This document shows, piece after piece, positions 1 to 6,422 of a stretch of 11,647 nt of DNA; within the stretch, counting starts at the first letter, position 1, and the number at the start of each line of letters is the position of its first letter. This DNA comes from Candidatus Auribacterota bacterium (GTDB lineage: Bacteria > Auribacterota > Tritonobacteria > UBA1439). The stretch covers positions 1-11,647 of the forward strand of contig JAPLCY010000301.1 of the NCBI GenBank assembly GCA_026391995.1, in the 5' to 3' direction. The notes beneath the pieces were generated by a model, which was not told the origin of the DNA, searched no databases, and worked only from the letters and a program-made list of their open reading frames with translations. The position numbers and the translations under genes were made by a program.

Positions 1-578
1 CGCGCGAGGCCAAGGTTCGGCTTTTCCGTGAAGCCACGCGCGAGCGAAAAATAGGTGCGGCAGGGCGAGGGTATCTTCGGGCCGAGGCGGATGTAGCCGT
101 AGCCCGTGGACGGCCCTGTCGGCGGTACCCCCAGGGTCACGAGGCAGCGCCGCTCCCACGCGATCCTGCAGGCGTCCCGGAGATTGGTAAGGAGTTTTCG
201 CGTATTCCCGATGACGTGGTCCGCCGGGAGGACGACCATCAGCGCCTCCGGATCGCGCTTCATAATCATGGCCGCGGCCAGCGCGATGCAGGCGGCGGTG
301 TCGCGCCCGAACGGCTCGGCGACGATCGATCCCTTCGGCACGAGGGGAAGCTGGCGGCGGATATGCGGCGCCTGGACACGGTTGGTGACCACGAGCAGGC
401 GATCCGGCGGGACCAGCGGGGCGACGCGTTTCGCCGTCTCCTGGATCATCGACCGGGCACCGAATATGGCGAGGAGCTGTTTCGGGTATGATTGGCGGCT
501 CTTCGGCCAGAACCGCTCCCCTCCCCCGCCCGCCATGATGACCGCGTACACATGTCTTGGATAAGGTGTCCTGGCCAT
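1..578 (-). CDS. manC: Mannose-1-phosphate guanylyltransferase, N-terminal part (cut by window edge)
   Basis: This enzyme transfers GMP from GTP to mannose-1-phosphate, giving GDP-mannose for surface polysaccharide and protein glycosylation in the cytoplasm. The 192 visible residues carry the nucleotidyltransferase signature MAGGGGERFWPKSR (residues 15-28), then PKQL, EPFGRDTAA (88-96), LPADH (117-121), TGYGYI (158-163) and FTEKP (183-187), all in the family order. Roughly the C-terminal half of a typical ~350-residue short-form enzyme lies beyond the left edge. The start is the ATG at 578, one base after the trpA stop; a GGAGCAG stretch inside the trpA tail can serve as ribosome binding site, so translation is probably coupled to trpA. 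A related sugar-1-phosphate nucleotidyltransferase is the main alternative, but FWPKSR and FTEKP favour the mannose enzyme. Confidence 0.92.
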   Translation of the reverse strand, partial: MARTPYPRHVYAVIMAGGGGERFWPKSRQSYPKQLLAIFGARSMIQETAKRVAPLVPPDRLLVVTNRVQAPHIRRQLPLVPKGSIVAEPFGRDTAACIALAAAMIMKRDPEALMVVLPADHVIGNTRKLLTNLRDACRIAWERRCLVTLGVPPTGPSTGYGYIRLGPKIPSPCRTYFSLARGFTEKPNLGLA

Positions 579-579
579 A

Positions 580-1383
580 TCATCTGCTCCTCAAAGGGGC
601 GCTGAGCTGCCGCACCCTTCGGCCGAGAATAGCCGGCAGGGCGGCCGGCCTGCGGCAGCGTTCAATCTCCTTCACAATCGCACTTCCCACCACCACTGCA
701 TCTGCTATCCGGCTTGCCTCTTTGACATGGGCGGGAGTCGAAATCCCGAACCCCACGGCGATAGGCAGCGTGGTGACTTGCCTGATTGTGCGCACATGCC
801 TCGCCAGATCGAACGCGATCTGCCTTTGTTCCCCGGTGACGCCTGTCCGTGAAACATAGTAGATGAATCCCCGCGCATGCCTGGCGATGCGGCGCACGCG
901 CTCGGGGGGGGTGGTCGGGGCGATCAGCGCAATGCTGCGGATGCCCCGGGCGTCGAGGATGCGCCGGTAACGGCCCGCCTCTTCAAGCGGCAGGTCAAGG
1001 GCGAGGACCCCGTCCACGCCCGCGCGCTGCGCATGCGCGGCGAAGCGCTCGAATCCGTACGCGACCACCGGGTTGAGATAGGTGAAGAGGACGATTGGGA
1101 TTTCCGACCGCGTTCGTATCCGCCTGACGATTTCGAGCACCGTTGCCAGGTTCACGCCGCGCCGCAGCGCCCGCTCGGCGGATCGCTGGTTCACGACGCC
1201 GTCGGCGAGGGGATCGGAAAAGGGGACGCCGAGCTCCACAATGTCCGCCCCGGCCGCCTCGATGGCGTCAACGAGGGGGGCGGTCGCCGCGGGCGATGGA
1301 TCCCCCGCGGTGAGGTAGGCGATGAACCCCTTCCTCCCTTCGCGGGCGAGACGGGCGAAGCGTTCATCGATGCGGTTCTTCAT
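580..1383 (-). CDS. trpA: Tryptophan synthase alpha subunit
   Basis: The alpha subunit cleaves indole-3-glycerol phosphate to indole and glyceraldehyde-3-phosphate and channels indole to TrpB. It has 267 residues, the usual length for this TIM barrel. Visible signatures are [10 protein letters not shown] (20-29), [14 protein letters not shown] with catalytic Glu50 and Asp61, YLNPVVAYG (102-110), the LDLPLEE loop (129-135), [10 protein letters not shown] (175-184) and the phosphate-binding AVGFGI (209-214). Two positions that are usually proline are changed: ADGVVNQ where ADGP.IQ is common, and ALDLP where VPDLP is common. The ATG overlaps the trpB stop as ATGA, and the stop is one base before the guanylyltransferase start, so it is an internal operon gene. 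Identity is secure from the motifs and from its position next to trpB. Confidence 0.97.
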   Translation of the reverse strand: MKNRIDERFARLAREGRKGFIAYLTAGDPSPAATAPLVDAIEAAGADIVELGVPFSDPLADGVVNQRSAERALRRGVNLATVLEIVRRIRTRSEIPIVLFTYLNPVVAYGFERFAAHAQRAGVDGVLALDLPLEEAGRYRRILDARGIRSIALIAPTTPPERVRRIARHARGFIYYVSRTGVTGEQRQIAFDLARHVRTIRQVTTLPIAVGFGISTPAHVKEASRIADAVVVGSAIVKEIERCRRPAALPAILGRRVRQLSAPLRSR

Positions 1384-2591
1384 CTCGCCCCCGTGCGCCG
1401 GCGAAGGGCGCTGCGGACGATCTCGACGTCCTTGTCGCCCCTCCCGGAGATATTAATGACGACGATCTGATTTTTTTTCATGCGCGGCACGATGCGCGCC
1501 GCATACGCGATCGCGTGGGCGGTTTCGAGCGCGGGGCTGATCCCCTCGAGGCTGCTCAGGAGGAGGAATCCCTCCAGCGCCTCGCGATCGGTGACACTGT
1601 CGTAGCGGACACGCCCCGACTCGTAGAGGCAGCTGTGTTCGGGCCCCACCCCCGCGTAATCGAGCCCCGCGGATATCGAGTGCGTCGTGCGAATCTGGCC
1701 GTCGCTATCCTGGATGACGTAGCTCATGCTTCCCTGGAACACACCCGGCCTTCCGCCGCTGAAGCGCGCGGCGTGTCTGCCGCTCCTGACGCCGAGCCCC
1801 CCCGCCTCCACGCCGTACATCCGGACCGCCGGGTCGCCCAGGAAATCGTAGAATAGCCCTATGGCGTTGCTGCCGCCGCCCACGCAGGCGATCAGGCAGT
1901 CGGGGAGACGCCCCTCGCTATTGAGGACCTGGCGCCTGGTCTCGCGCCCGATGACGCGCTGGAACTCCCGCACCATCAGCGGGTAGGGATGGGGACCGGC
2001 GACCGTCCCCAGCACAAAATGCGTGTTGCGCACGTTGGTGACCCAGTCGCGCATCGCCTCGTCTATCGCGTCTTTCAGCGTGCGGCTTCCGCTCGTGACC
2101 GGGACCACCGTGGCGCCGAGCAGCTCCATCCTGAACACATTGAGCGCCTGCCGGCGGGTGTCCTCCTCGCCCATATAGACCCGGCACTGCAAGCCGAGCC
2201 GGGCGGCCACTGTCGCGGTGGCGACACCGTGTTGTCCCGCCCCCGTCTCGGCGATGACGCGGCGTTTCCCCATGCGCTTTGCGAGCAGCCCCTGGCCGAG
2301 GCAGTTGTTGATCTTGTGCGCGCCCGTGAACGCGAGATCCTCACGCTTGAGGTACACGCGCGCCCCTCCGAACGCTTCGGTCAACCGCGGTGCGAAGGTG
2401 AGGGGTGTCGGGCGCCCCGCATAGTCCCGGAGCATGGCGCGGAGTTCGGCCCGGAAACGGGGATCGCCGCGGGCCCGCGTGAACTCCCGTTGCAGCTGCT
2501 GGAGGGCGGGGACAAGCGTCTCGGGCACGAACCGTCCCCCGTACGCGCCGAAATAGCCCCTCCGGTCCGGAGAGCATGTCCTTTTCTTCAT
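1380..2591 (-). CDS. trpB: Tryptophan synthase beta subunit
   Basis: This PLP enzyme condenses indole with serine to make tryptophan and forms the alpha2-beta2 complex with TrpA. From the ATG at 2591 it has 403 residues, normal for TrpB1. The N-terminus reads [16 protein letters not shown], as in the family. The PLP lysine is Lys93 in TGAHKINN, followed by [14 protein letters not shown], the [14 protein letters not shown] segment, the PLP-phosphate loop [35 protein letters not shown] and NISGRGDKD. An in-frame extension up to 2804 is rejected because it runs through trpF and lacks TrpB sequence. The start overlaps the trpF stop as ATGA, with GGAG upstream. One oddity: the residue matching the usual His before TGAHK or GGAHK (EDLxH) is Phe88. 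Confidence 0.97.
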   Translation of the reverse strand: MKKRTCSPDRRGYFGAYGGRFVPETLVPALQQLQREFTRARGDPRFRAELRAMLRDYAGRPTPLTFAPRLTEAFGGARVYLKREDLAFTGAHKINNCLGQGLLAKRMGKRRVIAETGAGQHGVATATVAARLGLQCRVYMGEEDTRRQALNVFRMELLGATVVPVTSGSRTLKDAIDEAMRDWVTNVRNTHFVLGTVAGPHPYPLMVREFQRVIGRETRRQVLNSEGRLPDCLIACVGGGSNAIGLFYDFLGDPAVRMYGVEAGGLGVRSGRHAARFSGGRPGVFQGSMSYVIQDSDGQIRTTHSISAGLDYAGVGPEHSCLYESGRVRYDSVTDREALEGFLLLSSLEGISPALETAHAIAYAARIVPRMKKNQIVVINISGRGDKDVEIVRSALRRRTGAR

Positions 2592-3217
2592 ACCTGTTGC
2601 TCCGCGCAGGGGAGGCGCACCGCACTCACAAACGCCCGCATGCGGGCAGGATCCTTTTTCCCGGGCGAGGATTCCACCCCGCTCGACACGTCCACTCCCC
2701 ATGGATGCGCTTTCCTGATCGCATTGGCGACGGTCTCGGGGGTAAGGCCGCCGGCCAGGATCAGGGGGATGGGAATGCGCCCCATCGCCGCAGCAATTTC
2801 CCATGGGAAGCCGCGCCCCGTGCCGCCGGGTTGATCCGGCATATAGCTGTCCAGCAGGAAGGCCGAAACGCGGTAGCCCTCCAGTCCGCTCACGCTCCGT
2901 TCATCCCTGACGCGGATCGCCTTGATGATTCTGCCGCCGAGCCGCTCGCAATACGCCGGCGACTCATCGCCATGGAGCTGCACGCAGCTTAAGTGCGCTC
3001 CCCCGGCGATCTTCCGGACGCGGGCAAGAGATTCGTTCACGAACACCCCCACCGTGCAGATGAACGGCGACAGCGCCGCCGCGATATCACGCGCCTGTTC
3101 CATGGAGACCCTGCGGGGGCTCTCCGCGAACACGAAGCCGAGCGCGTCGGCGCCCGCCTCCACCGCGGCGAGCGCGTCGTCTTTAGTCGTGATCCCGCAT
3201 ATCTTGATGCGCACCAT
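2588..3217 (-). CDS. trpF: Phosphoribosylanthranilate isomerase
   Basis: TrpF performs the Amadori rearrangement of N-(5'-phosphoribosyl)anthranilate to CdRP, the step between TrpD and TrpC. The product is a 209-residue stand-alone TIM barrel, not fused to TrpC. Signatures are KICGIT with catalytic Cys7, GFVFAESPR (27-35), VQLHGDE (79-85), [19 protein letters not shown] with catalytic Asp123, [10 protein letters not shown], and the phosphate site [16 protein letters not shown]. It starts at an ATG six bases after the trpC stop, with GGGAGA a little upstream, and its stop overlaps the trpB start by four bases. Confidence 0.97.
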   Translation of the reverse strand: MVRIKICGITTKDDALAAVEAGADALGFVFAESPRRVSMEQARDIAAALSPFICTVGVFVNESLARVRKIAGGAHLSCVQLHGDESPAYCERLGGRIIKAIRVRDERSVSGLEGYRVSAFLLDSYMPDQPGGTGRGFPWEIAAAMGRIPIPLILAGGLTPETVANAIRKAHPWGVDVSSGVESSPGKKDPARMRAFVSAVRLPCAEQQV

Positions 3218-3223
3218 ATGTTA

Positions 3224-4024
3224 CTATATCTCCCTGAGGAGACGGTCCAGTGCCCTGCCGGGATCCGCGTCCCTCAGGAACTGCTCGCCGATGAGGAACG
3301 CGGTGACCCCCGCGCGGGTGAGGCGATTGATATCGGAGGCGGCGCGTATCCCGCTCTCGCTGACCACCACGCACTCCGGGGGGAGCATCTTCTTTAATCG
3401 CACGGTCTGTCCGATATCCGCCTCGAGGGTGTCGAGATCGCGGTTGTTGACCCCGATCACCCTGGCCCCCGATGCCGCGGCCTTTGCGATCTCTTCCCCG
3501 CTGTGAACCTCCACGAGCGGGCAGATCAGGAGATCATGGCACCGCTGCACCATTTCCGCGAGCAGCCCCGGGGCGAGAAGCCTGGCGATAAGAAGCACCG
3601 CGTCGGCGCCGGCGGCGGCCGACTCCACGATCTGGTAGTCGTCGATGATGAAATCCTTTCGCAGCACAGGCACGGAGACGGCGCGCTTGACCTCCCCCAG
3701 GTGTGAGAGGTTCCCCTTGAAATAGCGCTCCTCCGTGAGCACGGAAATGGCCGCCGCGCCGGCCAGTTCGTAACTGCGCGCGATCGCGGCGGGGCGGTAG
3801 ATTCTGCGCAGCACGCCTGCCGAGGGTGAGGCCTTCTTCACCTCGGCGATAATCGCGATACACGAGCGGGTCAGGGCGCCGTAGAAATCACGCGTCCTGT
3901 TCTTTGCCGCCAGGGATGAAATCAGGCGAAGCGGGATACGGCGTTTCCGGTTGTCAACCGCCTCGCGGGTGGCGGCAACGATATTATCAAGCAGGCATCT
4001 GCTGCCCCTCTCAGAAGAGCCCAA
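3224..4024 (-). CDS. trpC: Indole-3-glycerol-phosphate synthase (non-AUG start)
   Basis: TrpC decarboxylates and closes the ring of CdRP to indole-3-glycerol phosphate. The barrel motifs are complete: IIAEVKKASPSAG, AISVLTEERYFKG, VPVLRKDFIIDDYQI with the catalytic lysine, LVEVHSGEE, GVNNRDL and VVSESGI. The start is uncertain. No ATG or GTG lies at the expected N-terminus LLDNIVAATREAV. The TTG at 4024 is chosen: it gives 266 residues and sits ten bases after GGGGGAGG (4035-4042). The CTG at 3994 would give 256 residues, the typical length, ten bases after GAGAGGGG (4005-4012). An ATG at 3998 with ideal spacing is one base out of frame and stops after three codons. The ATG at 4117 would bury the start deep inside the upstream gene. 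Function is secure; the 5' end is not. Confidence 0.93.
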   Translation of the reverse strand: MGSSERGSRCLLDNIVAATREAVDNRKRRIPLRLISSLAAKNRTRDFYGALTRSCIAIIAEVKKASPSAGVLRRIYRPAAIARSYELAGAAAISVLTEERYFKGNLSHLGEVKRAVSVPVLRKDFIIDDYQIVESAAAGADAVLLIARLLAPGLLAEMVQRCHDLLICPLVEVHSGEEIAKAAASGARVIGVNNRDLDTLEADIGQTVRLKKMLPPECVVVSESGIRAASDINRLTRAGVTAFLIGEQFLRDADPGRALDRLLREI

Positions 4025-4364
4025 AGCGCTTTTTCCTCCCCCGCTCCTTCTTCGCGTGTGCGGCGCCCTTGTTGACGAAGATCTCGGCCTTTGGCACGAA
4101 CCCCGTCGCCTCGACATTCCCCTCGGTCTCGAGGGAGGCGAATGCCCCTCCCGGGCAGCGGGCCGTCGCCGTGCCGATGCACTTGATCACAAGGGCGTTA
4201 TGTGTCACCTCGATGCGTCCCTGCGCGTACACGGCGCCTGTCTCGTCACGGCTGATCACCGGGGCTTTCACGGTGATCACGCTTTTATCGGGCGCCTGGA
4301 GTGTAATCTCTGCCGGGTAGCCCCATGCGGGCAGCGCGAGCAGCAGCACCATAAATCGTTTCAT
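4011..4364 (-). CDS. Small exported LptA/OstA-like protein
   Basis: The product is a 117-residue protein beginning with a short basic stretch and a hydrophobic segment (residues 1-18, MKRFMVLLLALPAWGYPA), consistent with a Sec signal peptide cleaved near AWG or YPA. The body is alternating polar and hydrophobic beta-strand sequence, with AQGRIEVTHNALVIKC and ASLETEGNVEATG resembling the repeating 'x-G-N-V-x-x' strands of the LptA/OstA beta-jellyroll that carries lipopolysaccharide across the periplasm. Two cysteines (62 and 70) could form a disulfide. The C-terminus is strongly basic (KKERGRKKR, 105-113). It is shorter than typical LptA. A GGGGGAG sits eight bases before the ATG. It lies 15 bases after the dehydrogenase stop, and its end overlaps the proposed trpC start. 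The family call is by eye; gene reality is likelier than the function. Confidence 0.7.
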   Translation of the reverse strand: MKRFMVLLLALPAWGYPAEITLQAPDKSVITVKAPVISRDETGAVYAQGRIEVTHNALVIKCIGTATARCPGGAFASLETEGNVEATGFVPKAEIFVNKGAAHAKKERGRKKRFGLF

Positions 4365-4379
4365 GTCTTCACTCCCCCA

Positions 4380-5336
4380 TCATGAATTGAGAAACACCAC
4401 CTTGAGCGCGTCATGATCCCCCGCCCTACTGAATGCCGCCTCTCCCTCGCTGAGGGGATAACGCGCGCTGATCATCGGCTCCGGATCGACGCGCCCCTGT
4501 TCAAGCAGTGCGATGGCCGCGTTAAAATTGCCGCAGCGTGACCCGACGAGCGAGACCTCGTCAATGACCAGCGAGGCGAGTGAGAGCGCGTGCCGGCATG
4601 CGACCGTTGTCTTCATCACAATTCGCCCACGCGGGCGCACCATGGCGAGCGCCTGCGCCAGCCCGTCAGGAGAGCCGGTCGCCTCAATCACCGCGTCATA
4701 CGGCCCGCCCCGCCCCGCCTCACCGGAAACTACTGTCCGGGCGCCCGCCCGCCCGGCAATGGCCAGTTTCTGGCGATGTGTCCCGATCAGCGTCACACGG
4801 GTGCCATGCGCAAGGAAGGCGAGGGCCGTGAGCAACCCGAGCCTGCCGTCTCCGAGGATCGCGACCTCTTCGCCCTCCCGCACCCCCGCATCATCACACG
4901 CCTGGCACGCGGCCGCGAGCGGCTCGGCGAAGACCGCAGCCTGATCGGAAATCTTCCCGGGCAGGATGTGGAGATTGTCATCCGGGAGCGAGAGATAATC
5001 GGCAAAAGCCCCGTCACGCCCCTGGATCCCCAGCACGGTCCTTGACCGGCAATGCTTTTGCAGGCCCCTGCGGCACAGGTCACACCGTCCGCAGGAACAG
5101 TTGATCTCCCCCACGACGCGTGCCCCCTTGAGCCCGGGGCGGCCGCTCTGGATGACGCGTCCGACAAATTCATGTCCCGGGACGCCGCGGAATCCCATGT
5201 AGCCCTTGACGATCTCGAGATCCGTTGCGCATATCCCCGCCACGGATATGGCGACGAGGGATTCGCCCTTCCCGCAGGCCGGCTCCGGATAGTCATTTCT
5301 GAACCGCAATCCCCCGTCAAAGAGTAGTGCATTCAT
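4380..5336 (-). CDS. Zinc-dependent MDR-family alcohol/polyol dehydrogenase-like protein
   Basis: This is a medium-chain dehydrogenase/reductase of 318 residues, somewhat short for the family. The N-terminal GroES-like domain holds the catalytic zinc site: Cys36 in GICATDLE, His55-Glu56 in GVPGHEFVG and Glu138 in FAEPLA. A four-cysteine structural zinc lobe is at 82-96 (CGRCDLCRRGLQKHC). The Rossmann domain starts at VAILGDGRLG (158-167) with a GxGxxG fold signature. The family oxidises or reduces alcohols, polyols or sugars with NAD(P); the substrate here cannot be read from sequence. It is the first gene of the block that continues into trpCFBA, with a candidate promoter about 160 bases upstream. 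The ATG at 5336 has no clear Shine-Dalgarno sequence; it is chosen because MNALLFDGG matches the usual start of this family. Confidence 0.9.
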   Translation of the reverse strand: MNALLFDGGLRFRNDYPEPACGKGESLVAISVAGICATDLEIVKGYMGFRGVPGHEFVGRVIQSGRPGLKGARVVGEINCSCGRCDLCRRGLQKHCRSRTVLGIQGRDGAFADYLSLPDDNLHILPGKISDQAAVFAEPLAAACQACDDAGVREGEEVAILGDGRLGLLTALAFLAHGTRVTLIGTHRQKLAIAGRAGARTVVSGEAGRGGPYDAVIEATGSPDGLAQALAMVRPRGRIVMKTTVACRHALSLASLVIDEVSLVGSRCGNFNAAIALLEQGRVDPEPMISARYPLSEGEAAFSRAGDHDALKVVFLNS

Positions 5337-5522
5337 CCATTCGCCGGAAGGCCATGGTCATGCCCGTTAATGGATCCTCACGCTGGCTCACCTCATGCCG
5401 AGCGCCCCCGGCGCAAGGCAGGATTTTGCCCACTCGATTGAGCGGGAGTATGCCTGTGTGAGAAAAATGGCGGCTCCATGCGCTGCGCGACATGGTAAAT
5501 GTACTAACTTGCTGCACCGCCG
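5337..5522 (-). other. Leader region of the dehydrogenase-trp block
   Basis: This 186-base gap separates the radical SAM stop from the dehydrogenase start. It contains a candidate promoter at its right end and, in the predicted minus-strand RNA, two small hairpins. One is at 5429-5446: arms CCCGCTC and GAGTGGG with a four-base loop, paired only in minus-strand RNA because of one G-U pair. The other is at 5402-5414: GCGCC-GGG-GGCGC. Neither is followed by a U run. No leader peptide rich in Trp codons, no T-box-like sequence and no run of spaced GAG/UAG triplets was found. An open frame crosses the region but has no ribosome binding site. Confidence 0.4.
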
Positions 5523-5526
5523 TCAA
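5498..5526 (-). promoter_or_regulatory. Candidate sigma-70 promoter for the dehydrogenase-trp block
   Basis: On the minus strand a -35 box TTGACG (5526-5521, five of six matches) is followed after exactly 17 bases by TACATT (5503-5498, four of six). The -35 overlaps the last codons of the radical SAM gene. Transcription would start near 5491 and leave a leader of about 155 bases before the dehydrogenase ATG. This is a match by eye in a GC-rich background. Confidence 0.45.
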
Positions 5527-6407
5527 ATGGATTGATGGCCGCAAAATAGCGACACGCAATGCTCCCCGTAGCAGGGGGCCGTGCAGACACGGCTCGCGGC
5601 GGCACGCAGCTTCGCGGCGATGGCCTCAGGTGGTTCTTCCAGGATGTTTCCGGCGGCGAGATCGCGACGGTGAAAACATGCGTACACCATGCCATCGGCG
5701 TCAAGCACGAGCGTATCGCTCCCCATGCCGCAGCTGGAGGGCCGTGCCCCGGGGCCCCGGCCATAGAGGGCCATGATGTATTCCGCGTAACGGGTTGTTC
5801 CGGCATCGTGTGCCCAGCGGTCCAGGAGCGGTATTAGGACGCTCCATCCGGCGTCGTCGAGCGAGTGTGGGGAGAATTCGGAAAGACACACGGCGCCGCC
5901 GGGTATGAAGGCCGGCTGCAGGATAATCCCCATTGCGCGCGCACGCGCCCACTCGCAGAGGAGATCAACCTCCCGAGCATTTCTTCCGGTGAACACTATC
6001 GTGGCGGTCAGCCAGGTGGCCCCGCCGTTGCGGAGGAGGGGAATACACCGATCGAGGCGCCTGGCCTCCGCGAGGCTGTTGACCGAAAGGGTGACCCCCT
6101 CGATCCGGCAGGCCGCCACTTGTGCAGCGAGATGATCATCAAACGGATCGCCGTTGGTCAGGAGCAGTCGCGCCATACCCAGTTCCCCCGCCCTGCGCAG
6201 GAGGGGGATCGTTTCACCGCGGAGCAGCGGCTCTCCGCCGGTGAGGATCAACCGCCGCACCCCGATGGAGTCAAGGGAGGCAAGCGATTTCATGAGCTCA
6301 CCCTCGCCCATCTCGCGCGCGGGATATGAGAGGTGCCCGGTGGTGTAGAAACAGAACGGACATATCCGGTTGCATCGGTGTGTGACCATCATGAAAGCGG
6401 TGTCCAT
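5523..6407 (-). CDS. Radical SAM protein with SPASM-like C-terminus, function unknown
   Basis: The 294-residue product has the radical SAM cluster motif CNRICPFC (Cys12, Cys16, Cys19) near the N-terminus and the SAM-binding TGGEP (56-60), with a partial barrel following. The C-terminal part has six further cysteines (226, 244, 275, 279, 284, 289), in SSCGMGSDTLVLDADGMVYAC and CTAPCYGEHCVSLFC, which resembles a SPASM/twitch domain binding an auxiliary iron-sulfur cluster. Such proteins modify peptides, enzymes or small molecules by radical chemistry. No precursor peptide, protease, transporter or obvious partner enzyme is adjacent, so no substrate is proposed. An AGGAG lies ten bases before the ATG. 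It follows metF after 15 bases and is probably cotranscribed with rubrerythrin and metF. Confidence 0.92.
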   Translation of the reverse strand: MDTAFMMVTHRCNRICPFCFYTTGHLSYPAREMGEGELMKSLASLDSIGVRRLILTGGEPLLRGETIPLLRRAGELGMARLLLTNGDPFDDHLAAQVAACRIEGVTLSVNSLAEARRLDRCIPLLRNGGATWLTATIVFTGRNAREVDLLCEWARARAMGIILQPAFIPGGAVCLSEFSPHSLDDAGWSVLIPLLDRWAHDAGTTRYAEYIMALYGRGPGARPSSCGMGSDTLVLDADGMVYACFHRRDLAAGNILEEPPEAIAAKLRAAASRVCTAPCYGEHCVSLFCGHQSI

Positions 6408-6422
6408 CGATGACCTTCTCCT

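Noticed and set aside
2592..2804. A 71-residue N-terminal extension of TrpB
   Set aside because: It overlaps trpF almost completely in another frame, is not TrpB-like, and a good ATG with ATGA overlap exists at 2591.
1989..2834. A 281-codon plus-strand frame across trpB and trpF
   Set aside because: Antisense shadow of two well-defined enzymes, crossing their junction without any domain of its own.
5342..5405. GAG triplets in the leader, considered as a TRAP-type binding site
   Set aside because: Only a few triplets occur and their spacing is irregular; TRAP sites need a long regular series.
5463..5479. A short ATGG/CCAT stem followed by five U in the leader, considered as a terminator or attenuator
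   Set aside because: A four-base stem is too weak, and there is no Trp-rich leader peptide or convincing alternative pairing downstream of the predicted start.
5317..5559. An 80-codon minus-strand frame through the leader, considered as a radical SAM precursor peptide
   Set aside because: No ribosome binding site at its ATGs, it begins inside the radical SAM gene and ends inside the dehydrogenase gene, and it lacks a leader/core-like pattern.
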